Shown: in pieces, positions 42,857-54,725 of the stretch
How positions within the stretch are numbered: the stretch's first letter is position 1
How the letters are laid out: each line of letters opens with the position of its first letter
Source: Calliphora vicina
Lineage: Eukaryota > Arthropoda > Insecta > Diptera > Calliphoridae
Length of the DNA stretch: 64,000 nucleotides
Assembly: GCF_958450345.1 (NCBI RefSeq)
Contig: NC_088781.1
Span: 124,384,431-124,448,430, forward strand
Direction of reading: 5' to 3'
The notes under the pieces: model-generated
The model's input: only the letters and a program-made list of their open reading frames with translations
Told to the model about the DNA's origin: nothing
The model's database searches: none
Translations under genes and position numbers: made by a program

Positions 42857-44359
42857 ATACCCTACACCACCATAGTGGGGAGGGTATTATGCGTTTGTGC
42901 AGATGTTTGTAACGCCCAAAAATATTGGTCTAACACCCACCTTAAAGTATACCGATCGACTTAGAATCGGTTTCTGAGTCGATTAATGTCCGTCCGTCTG
43001 GTCGGCTGGCTGGCTGGCTGTCCATGTAAACATTGTGCACAGAGTACATGTCGCAATTTTGAAGCTATTTCGATCAAATTGGGTACATGTTATTTTTTCG
43101 GCCCAGGGACCAAGCCTATTGAAACTGACTGAAATCGGTGTATTATTTCATCTAGCCCCCATACAAATGTCCTTCCGAAATTGGACTTTATCGGTCATGA
43201 ATGTCTATTTTATAAATGTATCTCCACAAATTGCGCTCAAAATAAGTTTTATATATATAAAATTCATGTCACCAAATTTTGTTACGATCGGTCCATAATT
43301 AGTCATAGCTCCCATATAGACCCGCTTCCGAAAATCACTATAACGTGCACAAATCGCTTAAAAATGTTGGTATACTCACAAAATTCAACATAGTAAACTC
43401 TCATAGAGATATAAATCACATGACTTAATTTCATGGTGATCGGTCCATAATTGGTCATAGCCCCTATATAAGGCTCACTTCCGAAAATCACTCAAAAATA
43501 TAAATTATTGAAATTTTAAAAGAAAAATATTTTTGCTCTTTTACTTAGTGTAGGGTATTATATGGTCGGGCTTGACTAGGGTTTTTAATTTCCCGACCTT
43601 TTTTGATTCCCGGCTATTCCCGAAATATATAATGATACTGTAAATTAGGAATATTATAGCCAAATTTCATATTAAAACTTAGTGTTATAATTACTAAATA
43701 TCAGAGCTTCGAATTGATTAATACAATTTTAGCTTAATTCACTAAAATCTTAATCCGTAATTAAAAAAATTTCAGCCTTTCATTCCATAAATCCCTTCCT
43801 AATACTATTTAATTTTTTAGATTCATTCCCAAGCCTTTGTTTAAACTGAATTAATTTTAAAGTTATTTAATAACAGAATTTATTCAAACTTTGAATGATT
43901 AAATTTTTGTTAAATCAAATCATTTCCAAAATTAATTGAAAAAATTGTCTTAAACCTTTTTGTACTAGATTTTAATTGAAGAAAAATGTAATCATTTAAT
44001 AAATTGTTTAAGCTATTTTGAAATTTAAAGAAATTAGAATGATTCAATAAGAAATAGATTCTATAAATAATGAATTCTCTTTTTAAATTTTCATACGAAA
44101 AACACCAGATAAATAATAATAATAATAAGCGGTCTATTATTGCCAAGATATATGCAAAAAACTTGTCACTGTTTTTTTGTTAAAAAAAAGAGTTCTAACT
44201 TGTTTTCTATGTATTTTAGACAGTTTTTAATTCCCGGGATTCCCGACTAAAAATCCCGTTAATCGGGTACTGAAAAATTGGCAAAATTCCCGGGAAAATT
44301 GTACCGGGAATTCCCGGGATAAAAACCCTAGGCTTGACCGACCATACTTTCTTACTTGT
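42857..44359 (-). mobile_element. Family B dual-hairpin repeat, copy B4 (carries a hAT-type element)
   Basis: A complete minus-oriented copy: TATACCCTACACCACCATAG at 42857, the CCGTCCGTCTGGTCGGCTGG microsatellite, and TTATATGGTCGGGCTTGAC up to 43576. It resumes at 44339 with CGACCATACTTTCTTACTTGT. The 754-bp insertion falls in the GGTCGG..CCGACC hairpin loop. It contains the conserved frames 43181-43393 (plus) and 43303-43491 (minus). Confidence 0.9.
43577..44330. mobile_element. hAT-type element, TSD GGCTTGAC
   Basis: The ends TAGGGTTTTTAATTTCCCG and the inverse of TAGGGTTTTTATCCCGGGAA are flanked by a perfect GGCTTGAC duplication (43569-43576, 44331-44338). Subterminal ATTCCCGG / CCGGGAAT motifs recall the CCCGGGATTTT motifs of the hAT copies at 2.2 and 32.0 kb, but the termini differ. 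The interior is AT-rich with no transposase (the ~78-codon minus frame at 43910-44146 is not recognised). Confidence 0.88.
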
Positions 44360-44639
44360 TTTTATATAAATCGTTGAAAATTTAAATTCAATTTTCCAAA
44401 AAAAAATGTTGAACTTACCGCGCGACGATGTGTATGCAATTTATTTTTACTCATACTTATGGAATACTCATTTTAAATGGAATACAAATTTTTCGGCAAC
44501 AATTTAAATAAAAGTATATTGAAAATTATAAAACAAATATTATTATTTATATATTAATGAGAATAGATATTACATGTTTCAAAAGAAATTATACCTATTA
44601 CGATTTAATTAACCGAAAATTATTCCAAAAATAACTTTA
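44360..44639. other. Unassigned AT-rich DNA
   Basis: Nothing recognised. Confidence 0.3.
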
Positions 44640-44985
44640 AATTCATGATGTTAGTACGAATAACTTTACGCACGCCAAACTATATTCAATCAGTTTCAGT
44701 TTTAATTTTTTACCTATTCACCAGCAGTAACATTAAAACCCACCCAGATCACGTATTACAAGCGCGAGTTACTGCTTAGCAGAGCAAAATCGAAGATTAT
44801 TACGTGATTTTATTGAAGATTTTCTACACAGAGACATAATACAACAATATGCTAGAAATCCTAAATACAGGAAAACAGCACAAAAGTTCTGATAAAAGGG
44901 TATTTTGTTAAGCGATTCCAATCTTTAAATTTGAATAAAACAAAGTGTGTGTCATCGAAATTTTGTATACGTTTGAAAATCGTAT
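44640..44985 (+). repeat. Direct duplication, unit 1
   Basis: The sequence with CACGCCAAACTATATTCAAT, TCACCAGCAGTAACATTAAA, ACAAGCGCGAGTTACTGCTT and AAGTGTGTGTCATCGAAATT is repeated in the same order and orientation at 46545-46885, with substitutions and small indels. A weaker echo of the last part occurs at 55545-55590. Confidence 0.85.
44737..44892 (+). CDS. Possible coding relic in duplication unit 1 (51 aa)
   Basis: The plus frame contains ITSASYCLAEQNRRLLRDFI, EDFLHRDIIQQYARNPKYRK, then a stop. The composition looks protein-like (a charged amphipathic helix) rather than random A/T. The second unit keeps most of this reading but has a stop at ...AE*NRRLL. There is no start codon or domain assignment. 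It may be an eroded transposon or gene fragment. Confidence 0.25.
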   Translation, partial: NPPRSRITSASYCLAEQNRRLLRDFIEDFLHRDIIQQYARNPKYRKTAQKF

Positions 44986-45739
44986 CGATGTCTTTATATA
45001 TGGAATATGACATCGCACATAGGGGCAAAGATATGTTAAAAGGGGCGATAAATCAACCACTGGATTTTGATGTAAGTTATTAGTATCGTTGAAAACTTAA
45101 TTTTCTCTAGATTTCAAATATGTAAAAATATTATAAACCACCGAACATATAAATACTGAAATCAAAGAAAAATTGATTTTTTTTTAATTTTTCTAATTAT
45201 TTTATTATTCATTTAAAATACATTAAATTACATTATATTGAGGAGCCGCAGAATAAAAGGTACTTTTTCGCTCATTTAAAATTTTTGGGAATTGAGTTTT
45301 ATTTATTCTCTAGAAAACTGAATGAACCTGGAAATGCTAACAAGTTTCTTACTTATCAATAGATACATCCAACTGCCATAATTCACCACATTAAATGTTA
45401 AGGATGTTTGATATAAAACCATTTTAATATCGGAAAAAGAACCTTTTTTTAAAAAATAATGAAAAAAGTACGTTTTGTTAAAAACAAAATTAAAAATTAT
45501 ATTTTTATGAGTTTTTTTTAACGATAATATTTTAAATGAATGTTTTTATTTTAATCCTGATCTAAATATAAACAAATTACACATTGAATTTAAATATTTT
45601 TTTTTTTGTTTTATACTAGTGTTAAGCTGTATACTTTTGTTAACCACTAATTTGTTTAGAACACATTTACTTATTAAAAAAATTAAAAAAAAATTGCTAA
45701 CTTGATTGTTTCTAGAAGATTTCAACAAAATTATTATAA
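44986..45739. other. Unassigned AT-rich DNA
   Basis: Nothing recognised. Confidence 0.4.
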
Positions 45740-46508
45740 ACAAGTAAGAAAGTATGGTCGGTCAAGCCCGACCATATAATACCCTACACCAAGTAAATGA
45801 GTAAAAATATTTTTCTTTTAAAATTTCAATAATTTATATTTTTGAGTGATTTTCGGAAGTGGGCCTTATATGGGAGCTACGACCAATTATGGACCGATCA
45901 CCATAAAATTAGGTCGTGTGATTTATATCTATGTTAAAGGTAACTATGTTGAATTTTGTGTGTATACCAACATTTTTAAGCGATTTATGCACGTTAAAGT
46001 GATTTTCGGAAGCGGGTCTATATGGGAGCTATGACTAATTATGGACCGATCGTAACAAAATTTGGTGACATGAATTTTGTATATATAAAACTTATTTGGA
46101 GCGAAATTTGTGTAGATACATAGATAAATTAAACATTTATTACCGATAAAGTCCAATTTCGAGGGGACATTTGTATGGGGGCTAGGTGAAATAATGGACC
46201 GATTTCAGCCAGTTTCAATAGGCTTGGTTCTTGGGCCGAAAAAGTAATATGTACCAAATTTGATCGAAATATCTTCAAAATTGCGACCTGTACTCTGCGC
46301 ACAAGGTTTACATGGACAGCCAGCCAGCCAGCCAGCCAGCCAGCCAACCAGACGGACGGACGGACGGAGGGACATCGTTTAATCGACTCAGAAAGTGATT
46401 CTAAGTCGATCGGTATACTTTAAGGTGGGTGTTAGACCAATATTTTTGGGCGTTACACACATCTGCACAAACGCATAATACCCTCCCCACTATGGTGGTG
46501 TAGGGTAT
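45740..46508 (+). mobile_element. Family B dual-hairpin repeat, copy B5 (best preserved)
   Basis: It starts ACAAGTAAGAAAGTATGGTC with GGTCGGtcaagCCCGACC, and ends TACCCTCCCCACTATGGTGG then TGTAGGGTATA. It carries a (CCAG)n(ACGG)n microsatellite at 46318-46372. The conserved frames are at 45846-46034 (plus) and 45944-46156 (minus). It lies between the two units of the direct duplication. Confidence 0.92.
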
Positions 46509-46544
46509 AAATATTATACTTGAAATAACTTTAAATTCAGGATT

Positions 46545-46885
46545 ATTGTAGCATGAATAATTTGCTTAAAATTTATTGAATTTAACACTTTACTCACGCC
46601 ATCCTATCTTCAATCAGTTTCTGTTTTAATTTTTTACATATTCACCAGCAGCAACATTAAAACTCACCAGATCAAGTATTACAAGCGCGAGCTACTGCTT
46701 AGCGGAGTGAAATCGAAGATTATTACGTGATTTTATTGAAGATTTTCTACACAGACACATAACACAACAATATGCTAGAAATCTTAAATACGGGAAAACA
46801 GAAGGGTATTTAGTTAAGCATTAACAAAACAAAGTGTGTGCCATCGAAATTTTGTAGACATTTGAAAATCGTATCGATGTAATTA
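46545..46885 (+). repeat. Direct duplication, unit 2
   Basis: The counterpart of 44640-44985; see that entry. The ~1.9-kb offset spans copy B5 and ~750 bp of AT-rich sequence. Confidence 0.85.
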
Positions 46886-47034
46886 TTATCCGAAATGTCG
46901 GATTTTCCATGACTCTGAAATGTTTGTTTTGAGGGCAGTTGTGGCTTGTAGCTTATTCCCATAGACCTGCGACTTATTAAAACCTCAAAATAAAAGGTCT
47001 TACAGGGTCAAATCGAAGGATATTAGTGGTCAGT

Positions 47035-47304
47035 TCATATTACCTGCATATGAGATGACCATGCCCTCAGATCACCCGTGCAGAATATCCAATGTATCAG
47101 GAGCTGTCTAGCACTAGCGTATTGCTTTTGAAACCACATATCATTGGTGTCCATATTATACAATTCAGGGAAAAATAAGTTGGTAATCAGAGAACTATAG
47201 CGATCGTTCTTGACGGTAATGAAGTGGCTAACGTCTGTCTCAAATATCGGCACCAAACATTGACTTTTTCGGGAGGCAGTAGAGTCCTTGAATCTCACGT
47301 ACAT
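47035..47304 (-). pseudogene. Mariner-superfamily (ITmD/DDE) transposase fragment
   Basis: An 89-codon minus frame containing LVPIFETDVSHFITVKNDRY, SSLITNLFFPELYNMDTNDM and WFQKQYASARQLL. It matches the conserved segment 'GPYFFE......TVNG.RY..MI..F.WPEL...D..D.WFQQDGAT.HT' of a Tc1/mariner-superfamily transposase common in insects. The catalytic Asp of FQQDGAT has been lost (now FQKQYAS). The rest is absent. No terminal repeats were identified around it. Confidence 0.8.
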
Positions 47305-47675
47305 TTGTATAGTCTGGTTGCATGGTAACTTATAGTTATACTACCGGTTAAAATAATTTTTGAATGAAAACTGTCAGTATAACTATAACATAACTATACA
47401 TTGTGATAATGTGGGTAACAAGAAAAAGAACAACATGAAAATTGTACATTTAAATTATATCATTATCTGGAAGAGGAATTTTTTTAAGGCTCAGATAAAT
47501 GTTTTATTGAAAACTAAAATAACAATAAATATGCTGAAATTATGGTTGATTTTTTTCTAAAAAAATAGGGATTTTGTTAAATCTAAACCAATATTAATAT
47601 AACTAAATTCAACAATTCTTACTATAACAAATTTTAGATGGCAACAAATCTACTACCGGAATTTTTAATCTTCTA
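47305..47675. other. Unassigned AT-rich DNA
   Basis: TAGTTATACTACCGG and GTCAGTATAACTA form an inverted pair (~47332-47386). Nothing else is recognised. Confidence 0.35.
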
Positions 47676-48533
47676 TCTTCTACATAAATAAAAATCAAAC
47701 GTCGTTCGTTGGCAGTTGCATCAGTAGAGAACGGCCGGACCGATTTAAATAATTTTTTTTTAAAAGGTTGCCCACTTTTACGCCCACTTTTTTTAATTTA
47801 TCTAAAATCGGAAAACGGCTACATCGATTTGGATAATTTTTTGGTTTAAATGATCATATTAATTCAATTTAAGTTTCTACTGAAAGAAAAATTGAGCACG
47901 CTAATTTTTTTTCGATATATCTAAAATCGCAGGACGCCTGTACCGAATTATCTAATTTTTTTAATGTTCGCAATACATAGTCCACAAAAGTTTTTACATA
48001 AATAAAAATTGTCCACGTCCACTAATACGCCCACTTATAAAATACATCTGCAAAATACATCGGTATGTGATCAATCATATTTCAGACCATATAATAACAC
48101 AAAATATATGAATTCGCTAATAACTTGGCCAAGAAGCGTTTAATCAAGAAAAAGAGCTGGATCTGTGATCACTCATATTTTTGAACAAAAATCGATTTTT
48201 TATAAAATAACTTCAATAAGTGTTTAATCAAGATAAGGAGCTCGATCTGTGATCACTCATATTTCTGACAAAAAATCTATTTTTTATATAAAAACTCAAA
48301 ATATGTACATTGATTTACATGTATTCTGTTGTTGCAAGACTAAGATTTTTGACAAATTAGGTTCTTTGTCTCTCAGTAGCGCTTCTATGTATATTTTATT
48401 CTATGTCCTATATGAATAAAAATTATCATTCAATAATACGTTTTTTTTTTCTCTTAACTATTTTTGCCCTTTTCAAACTGCTTCTCACAAATTCACAAAT
48501 CGAACACAAGCATTTTTTGACAACGTCAGCTAG
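47676..48533 (+). mobile_element. Helitron-like element, 858 bp
   Basis: The 5' end TCTTCTACATAAATAAAAAT is preceded by A. The 3' end CAACGTCAGCTAG is followed by T. This is the A|TC...CTAG|T arrangement of Helitrons, which make no target duplication. The 5' region GTCGTTCGTTGG...GGCCGGACCGATTT is typical of Helitron 5' ends in insects. It contains two partial ~113-bp minisatellite units (48110-48300), the same unit amplified at 0.9-2.1 kb. There is no Rep/helicase gene. Confidence 0.85.
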
Positions 48534-48944
48534 TAAAAAATAAATTTTAATTAGAAAAATTTGTATCATTGCAAAAACTCAATAAAACGCATTTTTTTGT
48601 CACACCTACATAACTACTATTTTCAAAAAACAATGTCTAAATGTAAGGGTAAAATTGGTTTTCATAAAATTTTTGATCCTTTTCTGAAAAAAAATAATAC
48701 AAAAATTCCAACAAACGAATTAGATATTTGCATTTCTATGCTAACGGCATGCCATTCCCCAAACAAAACGTATGTATATACCCAGGTATGTTGCTGTTGA
48801 CGTGCGTAATATAGTTCCGCTGTTGACATAAAGGTTAAACATTTCACTGGCATAATTATTAAAAATTATGGTCACATGAATCTTTTATAGAAATCCATAG
48901 TGGTTTTATGAAAACTTCAATATTTTATATAATTAAATTCAAAA
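48534..48944. other. Unassigned spacer between two Helitrons
   Basis: Only short open frames (48561-48800 plus), unrecognised. The start resembles 22925-22990. Confidence 0.35.
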
Positions 48945-49348
48945 TCTTATATATAAAAATAAATGTAAATTTTGATGTCACGGGTGCGAAAACGGGTCGA
49001 CCGATTTCAACCAAAATTTCAGGGTACGTTGGGGATGGTCTGTAGATGGTTTATGTAAAGTTTTCACGAAATCGGCATAGTAGTTCCGGAGATATGGCAT
49101 TCTTCTGTACGAGTGTTAGTAACTGAACTCCTCCGTAACGGCTGAGCCGATTTCGATGAAATTTTTTGTGTGTGTTTGAGTTTGTCCCTGGATGGTTTAG
49201 ATTCACAATTGACCTATATAGGTACAATGGGCGTGGCACCTCCCATACAAAATAAAAATTTATTATTGCATATCTGGAGTACTATTATAGTGGCAGTCTT
49301 CAAACTTTGTATGAGCTATGGCAGAACAACGTTTGCCGGGACAGCTAG
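48945..49348 (+). mobile_element. Second Helitron-like element, 404 bp
   Basis: A|TCTTATATATAAAAATAAATG at the 5' end and TTTGCCGGGACAGCTAG|T at the 3' end, again inserted between A and T. Internal sequence: TCACGGGTGCGAAAACGGGT, ACCGATTTCAACCAAAATTT, AACGGCTGAGCCGATTTCGA and ATGGGCGTGGC. The short hairpin AACGGCTGAGCCG is internal. It shares only the termini with the 858-bp element, so it is a different subfamily, and it is non-autonomous. Confidence 0.88.
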
Positions 49349-51433
49349 TTTTTAATAATTTTTTAGTATGCGATACATTTTTCGGGAAAAACTATTATTA
49401 TCCTTTTTTAATGAATCTATATTTTTGTGTATACATATTTATCAATTGTTATTTTAATGTGCCACTGACTGGTGCAGGTTTTCATAAACTTGATGTTATT
49501 AATATTACTCTTAAAATAACTTTATTAATTATGAATTAATGTTAATTGCAACAAACGCGAATTCCTGTTGAATATAAAATTACAAACAAAAAAAATTAAA
49601 ATTGAAACAAATGTTTTATTATAATTAATTATTCCAGAAATTTTAAATGCATATTGCGTTGCATATTGCTTGATTACAGAAAAAAAACAGAAAATGAGAA
49701 ATTAAATGAAAATGAAAGTAATGAATATCATTATAAAATATAAAAATTTAATGTTTTAAGTGAAATTTAATGCAATTAATTCGACAAAAATAATAATGCT
49801 TAGTTAAATATAAATTTTGTAATAAAACTAAATTTGTTTTTAAAAAATAAAAAATGCTGATTAAGAAACACGAACAGAAAAGAACTTATGAAATTTTGTA
49901 TAAAAAACTCTCATAAAATATTAAAGAACTAAATAATTTTCAAACAATTTTTTTGAAATCATTTTTACTTCCGTATTTGTAAATCATTCTCTTAATCTTT
50001 TATAGTATTAACGTTTTGTTGTAGGTACTGCAACACATTTTGAAAACCGTTCTTGTTCCATTATTGCTGTCAATATTTTTCTGTACAAGTTTCAAAACAA
50101 AGGGAATACAAGAGTGTTAGAAAATATTACTTTAATAGGAAAAAACTTGTAATAAATCATCAACCCACTAAAACGTTCAACAAATTATGCAGACACTGAA
50201 AACATGTAAGGTGTGTCATAAATCTTTATAAGACAAATTTAACATAACGTAAAGATGAAATTAAATGACACAAAAAACTAAACTTCAAATAAAGGATGTT
50301 TTTGAATACCGATAGAACCGTTTGACATTATTATTTTCAAGATCATAATTGTCAAAAAGTGAAAACAGTATGACTTTTTGACATTTATGATATGGAAAAT
50401 CATCATGAATAGACTGAGGCTTGAACAATGCTACCAAATTATCCAAGATACTTTCGAAATCAGACATTGATTTACATTACTTATAGACTATACAACTAAA
50501 AGGTTCACCAAGGAAAAGAAAATTAAAAAAAGTCAACTAAGTTTTTGATTTTGCAAAAAAAGTCAAAAATTGTATGTTTTGATTTACAAAACATTTATTT
50601 TGATTGATATCCAACTCGCATCCAACTAAGTAACTAAATAGGTTTTAAAGGAAAATATTTCAGTTTTTTTTTTGAGAAAAAAACGGCCCATTTTGAAAAA
50701 AAAAGTCAAACATGTTTTTGATTTCAAAATAAAAATGTCAAAATTTTTTTATTTTTTTTTAATTTTTTTTTTCGAAAGATTGAAGAAATAGCTATCTAAA
50801 CAATTTGGGACATATTTTATTAAGCACAGTTGGCAATAATTTATATGGAAGAGAAAAAGCACCTGCTTGTCCACCAAAAAGTCAAATTTTGACCCCACTA
50901 ACTCAGAGAGTTAGACGTCGATTTCAAAAGTTGTTTCACTTGACATGAAATCCCCCATATATAGATATACAAAAATCGTTGTCAGTAGTATATTGGTGGT
51001 GGATATTCAACACTCTTACTTGTTTATATATATTTAAATACAAAGAAGTAAATTATTTGAAATATTTCTATTTATTATTGCTTTCAGCGAAATGTATTTG
51101 CATTACAACAGACTCTTCTTTTTCTCTACCTTATCTATATTCGAATCCTCATCGTTTTCTTTTCCTTAAGTGTTAAAACACTTTCAAACATCCCAGCAGT
51201 TAAGCAAGTAGTCAATGTATCCCTTATAGACAGTAATTATAACTAATCACGTAGCTGGCTCCAATTCATTTATTTTGTGTCACTTGACACTCATGTGCTC
51301 TTTGTAGTGCAGAGAGAAGTCAATTGGTTACTTTATTTATATGCCATATAATCTAAACTGAAGACAATTGTCACTTAAGTGTCCCTAAGTAATCTAGAAA
51401 GTAGTCACTTTAAAGGTTTATTTTGTACTCCAC
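49349..51433. other. Unassigned AT-rich DNA with two repeat traces
   Basis: ~50350-50470 resembles 42590-42700, and ~50540-50720 resembles 31110-31320 (GGGCCCA-type foldback sequence). The remainder holds nothing recognised. Confidence 0.4.
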
Positions 51434-52033
51434 TTTTTATGCCATTCCGTCTGTAATTTCTACATTTTTCATTTGCGACCCCACATATCCGGCAGTCCTT
51501 CTGTATATTGAAATCAACTTTCCGTAGCCCCCAAATAACTTACATACTTGATTCATACATCAGTATATCGGGAAATCTTCCGGCTCGGTTGCTATTTAAA
51601 ATCGATAACATCGATTTTTGACCTATTTTTGATATATATGTATCTGGATTACTAAGTTATTAAGATAGACAATATGGATATCCAATAATATATATTTCAA
51701 AGTCCATTGCAACGATGTATCTAGGGCTATAGCAAGTTGGACCTACAATGTGTCAAAATCGGGAAACAAAAATTTTTTTCATACATTTTTTTTTCATTAA
51801 ATTTAAAAAAATTAAAAAAAAAAATTAAAAAAAAAATTTTAAACAAATTTTAAAAAAAAATTTGGAAGAAACTTTTTTAAAATAAATTAAAACACAATAT
51901 CGAAAATAAAAAAACAATTTAAAAAAAATTTAAATTTTGTTTACCTAAAAATAATTAAAAATTAGATTTTAAAGAATAATTTGGAGAAGGGTATATAAAA
52001 TTCGGCCCAGCCGAATATAGCTATCCTACTTGT
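51434..52033 (+). mobile_element. Family A repeat, copy A5 (5' hairpin lost)
   Basis: It starts GCCATTCCGTCTGTAATTTC, then has GGGAAATCTTCCGGCTCGGT (the A3 subtype), TGGACCTACAATGTGTCAAA and A/T homopolymers. It ends in the hairpin TTCGGCccaGCCGAA and CTATCCTACTTGT. Confidence 0.85.
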
Positions 52034-52171
52034 TTTCTTCTATAGTTATTTTACCGACCTGTAGTAATCTATTGCAGAGTTGTCGTAGGAAGATTTGTTT
52101 ACAAGCAATCGGATATTATACGGTTTATGATATGTTTTTTTATCTGACTATTTAAGAACAATGGTGGTTAA

Positions 52172-53416
52172 CAGTGTTGCCAGTTTAGCCTTTTTGAGGC
52201 TAAATTTAGCCTTTTTATTTACTCTTTAGCCTCGAAATTTTGGTTTTAGCTTCGTGGCTTTTTTCTAGCCTTTTCTTAATTTCAAAATAGCCTTTTTTGA
52301 AATTAAAAAAGGCTAAAAATTTCGAGACTAAAGAGTAAATAAAAAGGCTAAATTTATATTTGTGAACCATTTTCATTTTAATTCATTACTGATTTTCATT
52401 TAGCTTTTCAACATACTCAAGAATTGTGCAGTATTAAAAGAACAAATAACAATTGCCAATATCAAGTGGTTCAAAATGAAATACAGTATTTTATATCTGA
52501 AAGCTTAAATGTCTAGCAAATTCTCTTTCAAGACAAAATTGTTATTACACATTATATTCATCATTATATAATGGACAAGAGCCCCACAAACGCTTGAAGG
52601 CTTGTGATACTCGATTGCGATCAATAGCCGTTAAACGTCTTGTGGATCTATGCTTCGAGTTAAAACCCATTTTGTTTTAATTTCGTCAAACCAGCAATTC
52701 TAAAAAGCCAAACTTTTAAGTAATTAATACACTGATTATAATTTGACGTACCATCTTTTTTTAAAACCAGTATTGCACAAAGTACAAAAAGTAAATAAAT
52801 CATTTGCTGTTTTCTGATTTAAAATTCAAAGAATATGATCCATTATCGTCGCCAATTGAAAATTGTTTAATGTTTTTGACACATTTTTCATACTAGTTTG
52901 ATGAATGAGAGATAAAATAAAGAACGTTTTAATTAGTGAAGATTATGATAAAAATAATACGACAAATTAAACTAATTGAGCAATTGCGACAAAGATTACC
53001 ATATGAAAACTCTACGCAAAATCAATTTTTTTCCCGTTGATAACAAAGTAGTAAAACCAAAAAAAATATATTATGTAATATTGATAGTGAAAAATTAAAG
53101 TGCTAATAAAATTACGAAGCTTAAGGCTCAGGGGCAGAATATATTAAACTACAAATGGACAAATATAGAACCAACAATGTCCATTTTCTGACATGGTTAA
53201 TCTAGTATTTAACTTTTTAGTACTTCCTTTAAGTAAAGCAGATGAATTTTATGAACATATTTTCTAATTTTTTATTTAAAAATAAATATAAACCAAAATT
53301 CTTAATTTATAATATTTTAGCTTTTTTTTGGCTTTTTTTCTAAAGCGGTTTAGCTTTTTCTGGCCTTTTTTTGAAGCCAATATAGCTTATTTTTTCGCCA
53401 GCTCCTGGCAACACTG
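52172..53416 (+). mobile_element. Young hAT-type element, copy 2 of 3
   Basis: CAGTGTTGCCAG...CTGGCAACACTG with a perfect GTGGTTAA target duplication (52164-52171, 53417-53424). By eye it is nearly identical to copies 1 and 3 along its full 1245 bp. The 41-codon minus frame is kept. Confidence 0.95.
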
Positions 53417-53424
53417 GTGGTTAA

Positions 53425-54092
53425 TAAACTAACCACCTCATTCCACAAAAAAATGGGGTGGTTTTTTATGTTTTTATTAATATTTTGTAATAAACTAACC
53501 TTGATTAAAGTAAAAATACTATTGTTTTGATTTTAAACTTATACACATAAAACAATAGCTGAAAGAGTTAAAATAACTATGTTGCTGATCAAGTAACCAG
53601 TTATGTAGCTAGTAAGTTAACTGAATTTATGTAACCGATATGGGAATTCAATGCATTGAATAGTTATGTAACTATTTGTCACCCTAAATGATAGGTAAAA
53701 TCACTAGCTCCGGATAATATCCTCGAACTGCTGGGATGCTAACTTGCAGTTGTCATTTGTATTGTACATTTTTTCTCCGCTTTATTGTGGTTTAATTTGT
53801 TATCTTCTTGTTTTTCTGTAGAGATATTAATTCGTGAAATGAAGAACTTTACATTAATTGCAAGTAATTAGTAGCATTGATTTAGAAGACCGCTTCAAAT
53901 GTAATATGAAATGCTTGGAGTGGTCAAAGAAGAAATTGAAAAAGGTAATATAGGCTATTAAATTGACATGTACCTATGATGAGCAACTTTAAAAAACATA
54001 AAAATTGTTTTGTTTATCTTAAATTCAAATAACAAAATTCTTGAGATGTTAAAATAAAGATAAAAATATTTTTTTTAAAAAAATGTGGAATT
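53425..54092. other. Unassigned AT-rich DNA
   Basis: Nothing recognised; the AACCACCTCA...TGGGGTGGTT hairpin at ~53430-53463 is discussed under rejected items. Confidence 0.35.
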
Positions 54093-54725
54093 AAGGAAGT
54101 GGGCCTTATATGAGGCCTATGGTCTTATATGGACCAATCCACCGGAAATATGTTCTTGTGATTTATTTTTACATAAAACTATTTTTTTCATCATTTTTTA
54201 TGGATATTGCTATACTATAGACATTTATATACAATAGGGTCATAGTTCGGGAAGAAATTTTTGTGGGGCTATGAGAAATCATGGATCGATTCATATCATT
54301 TTCTAAAAAGTTTGTTTGTTTATCATCATAAAATAAAATAGGCAAAATATAATGGAATTATCTGTAACATATTTATAGAAAATATCAAAAGCATTGTAAA
54401 AAATTACAACCCTTTTGAAGGTTGTCTCATAATTTGTTCAATAACTCTGGTTAAAATAGATTAATTGTGCTGATTTTCAATACCAAACTGTTAAGGACTA
54501 TGACAAAAACTTTTTTGGTAAAACTGTTTTGTTGTGTATTTTGGACATAAGAATGTTTTACATAGACATACAGATGGACCGACAGACGAACATAGCCCAA
54601 TCGAATTTCAGAAGGCTCAATAATATTTATAATTCGCTGGATCTCAGATGAATATTTTTCAATGTTACACACGGAATTACAAACTTATATATAACCTAAT
54701 TATACCCACGTGTGCTGGTGAAGGG
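54093..54725 (+). mobile_element. Strongly decayed family B-like repeat
   Basis: AGTGGGCCTTATATGAGGCC, TATATGGACCAATCCACCGG, GTGGGGCTATGAGAAATCAT, ACATAGACATACAGATGGAC and a final ACTTATATATAACC...GGTGAAGGGTG follow the order of family B, with the terminal blocks reminiscent of family A. Confidence 0.5.

Noticed and set aside
53430..53470. AACCACCTCA...TGGGGTGGTT hairpin followed by T-run as an intrinsic terminator
   Set aside because: All other evidence points to animal nuclear DNA, where such terminators do not act; it is near a TE target site and probably chance.
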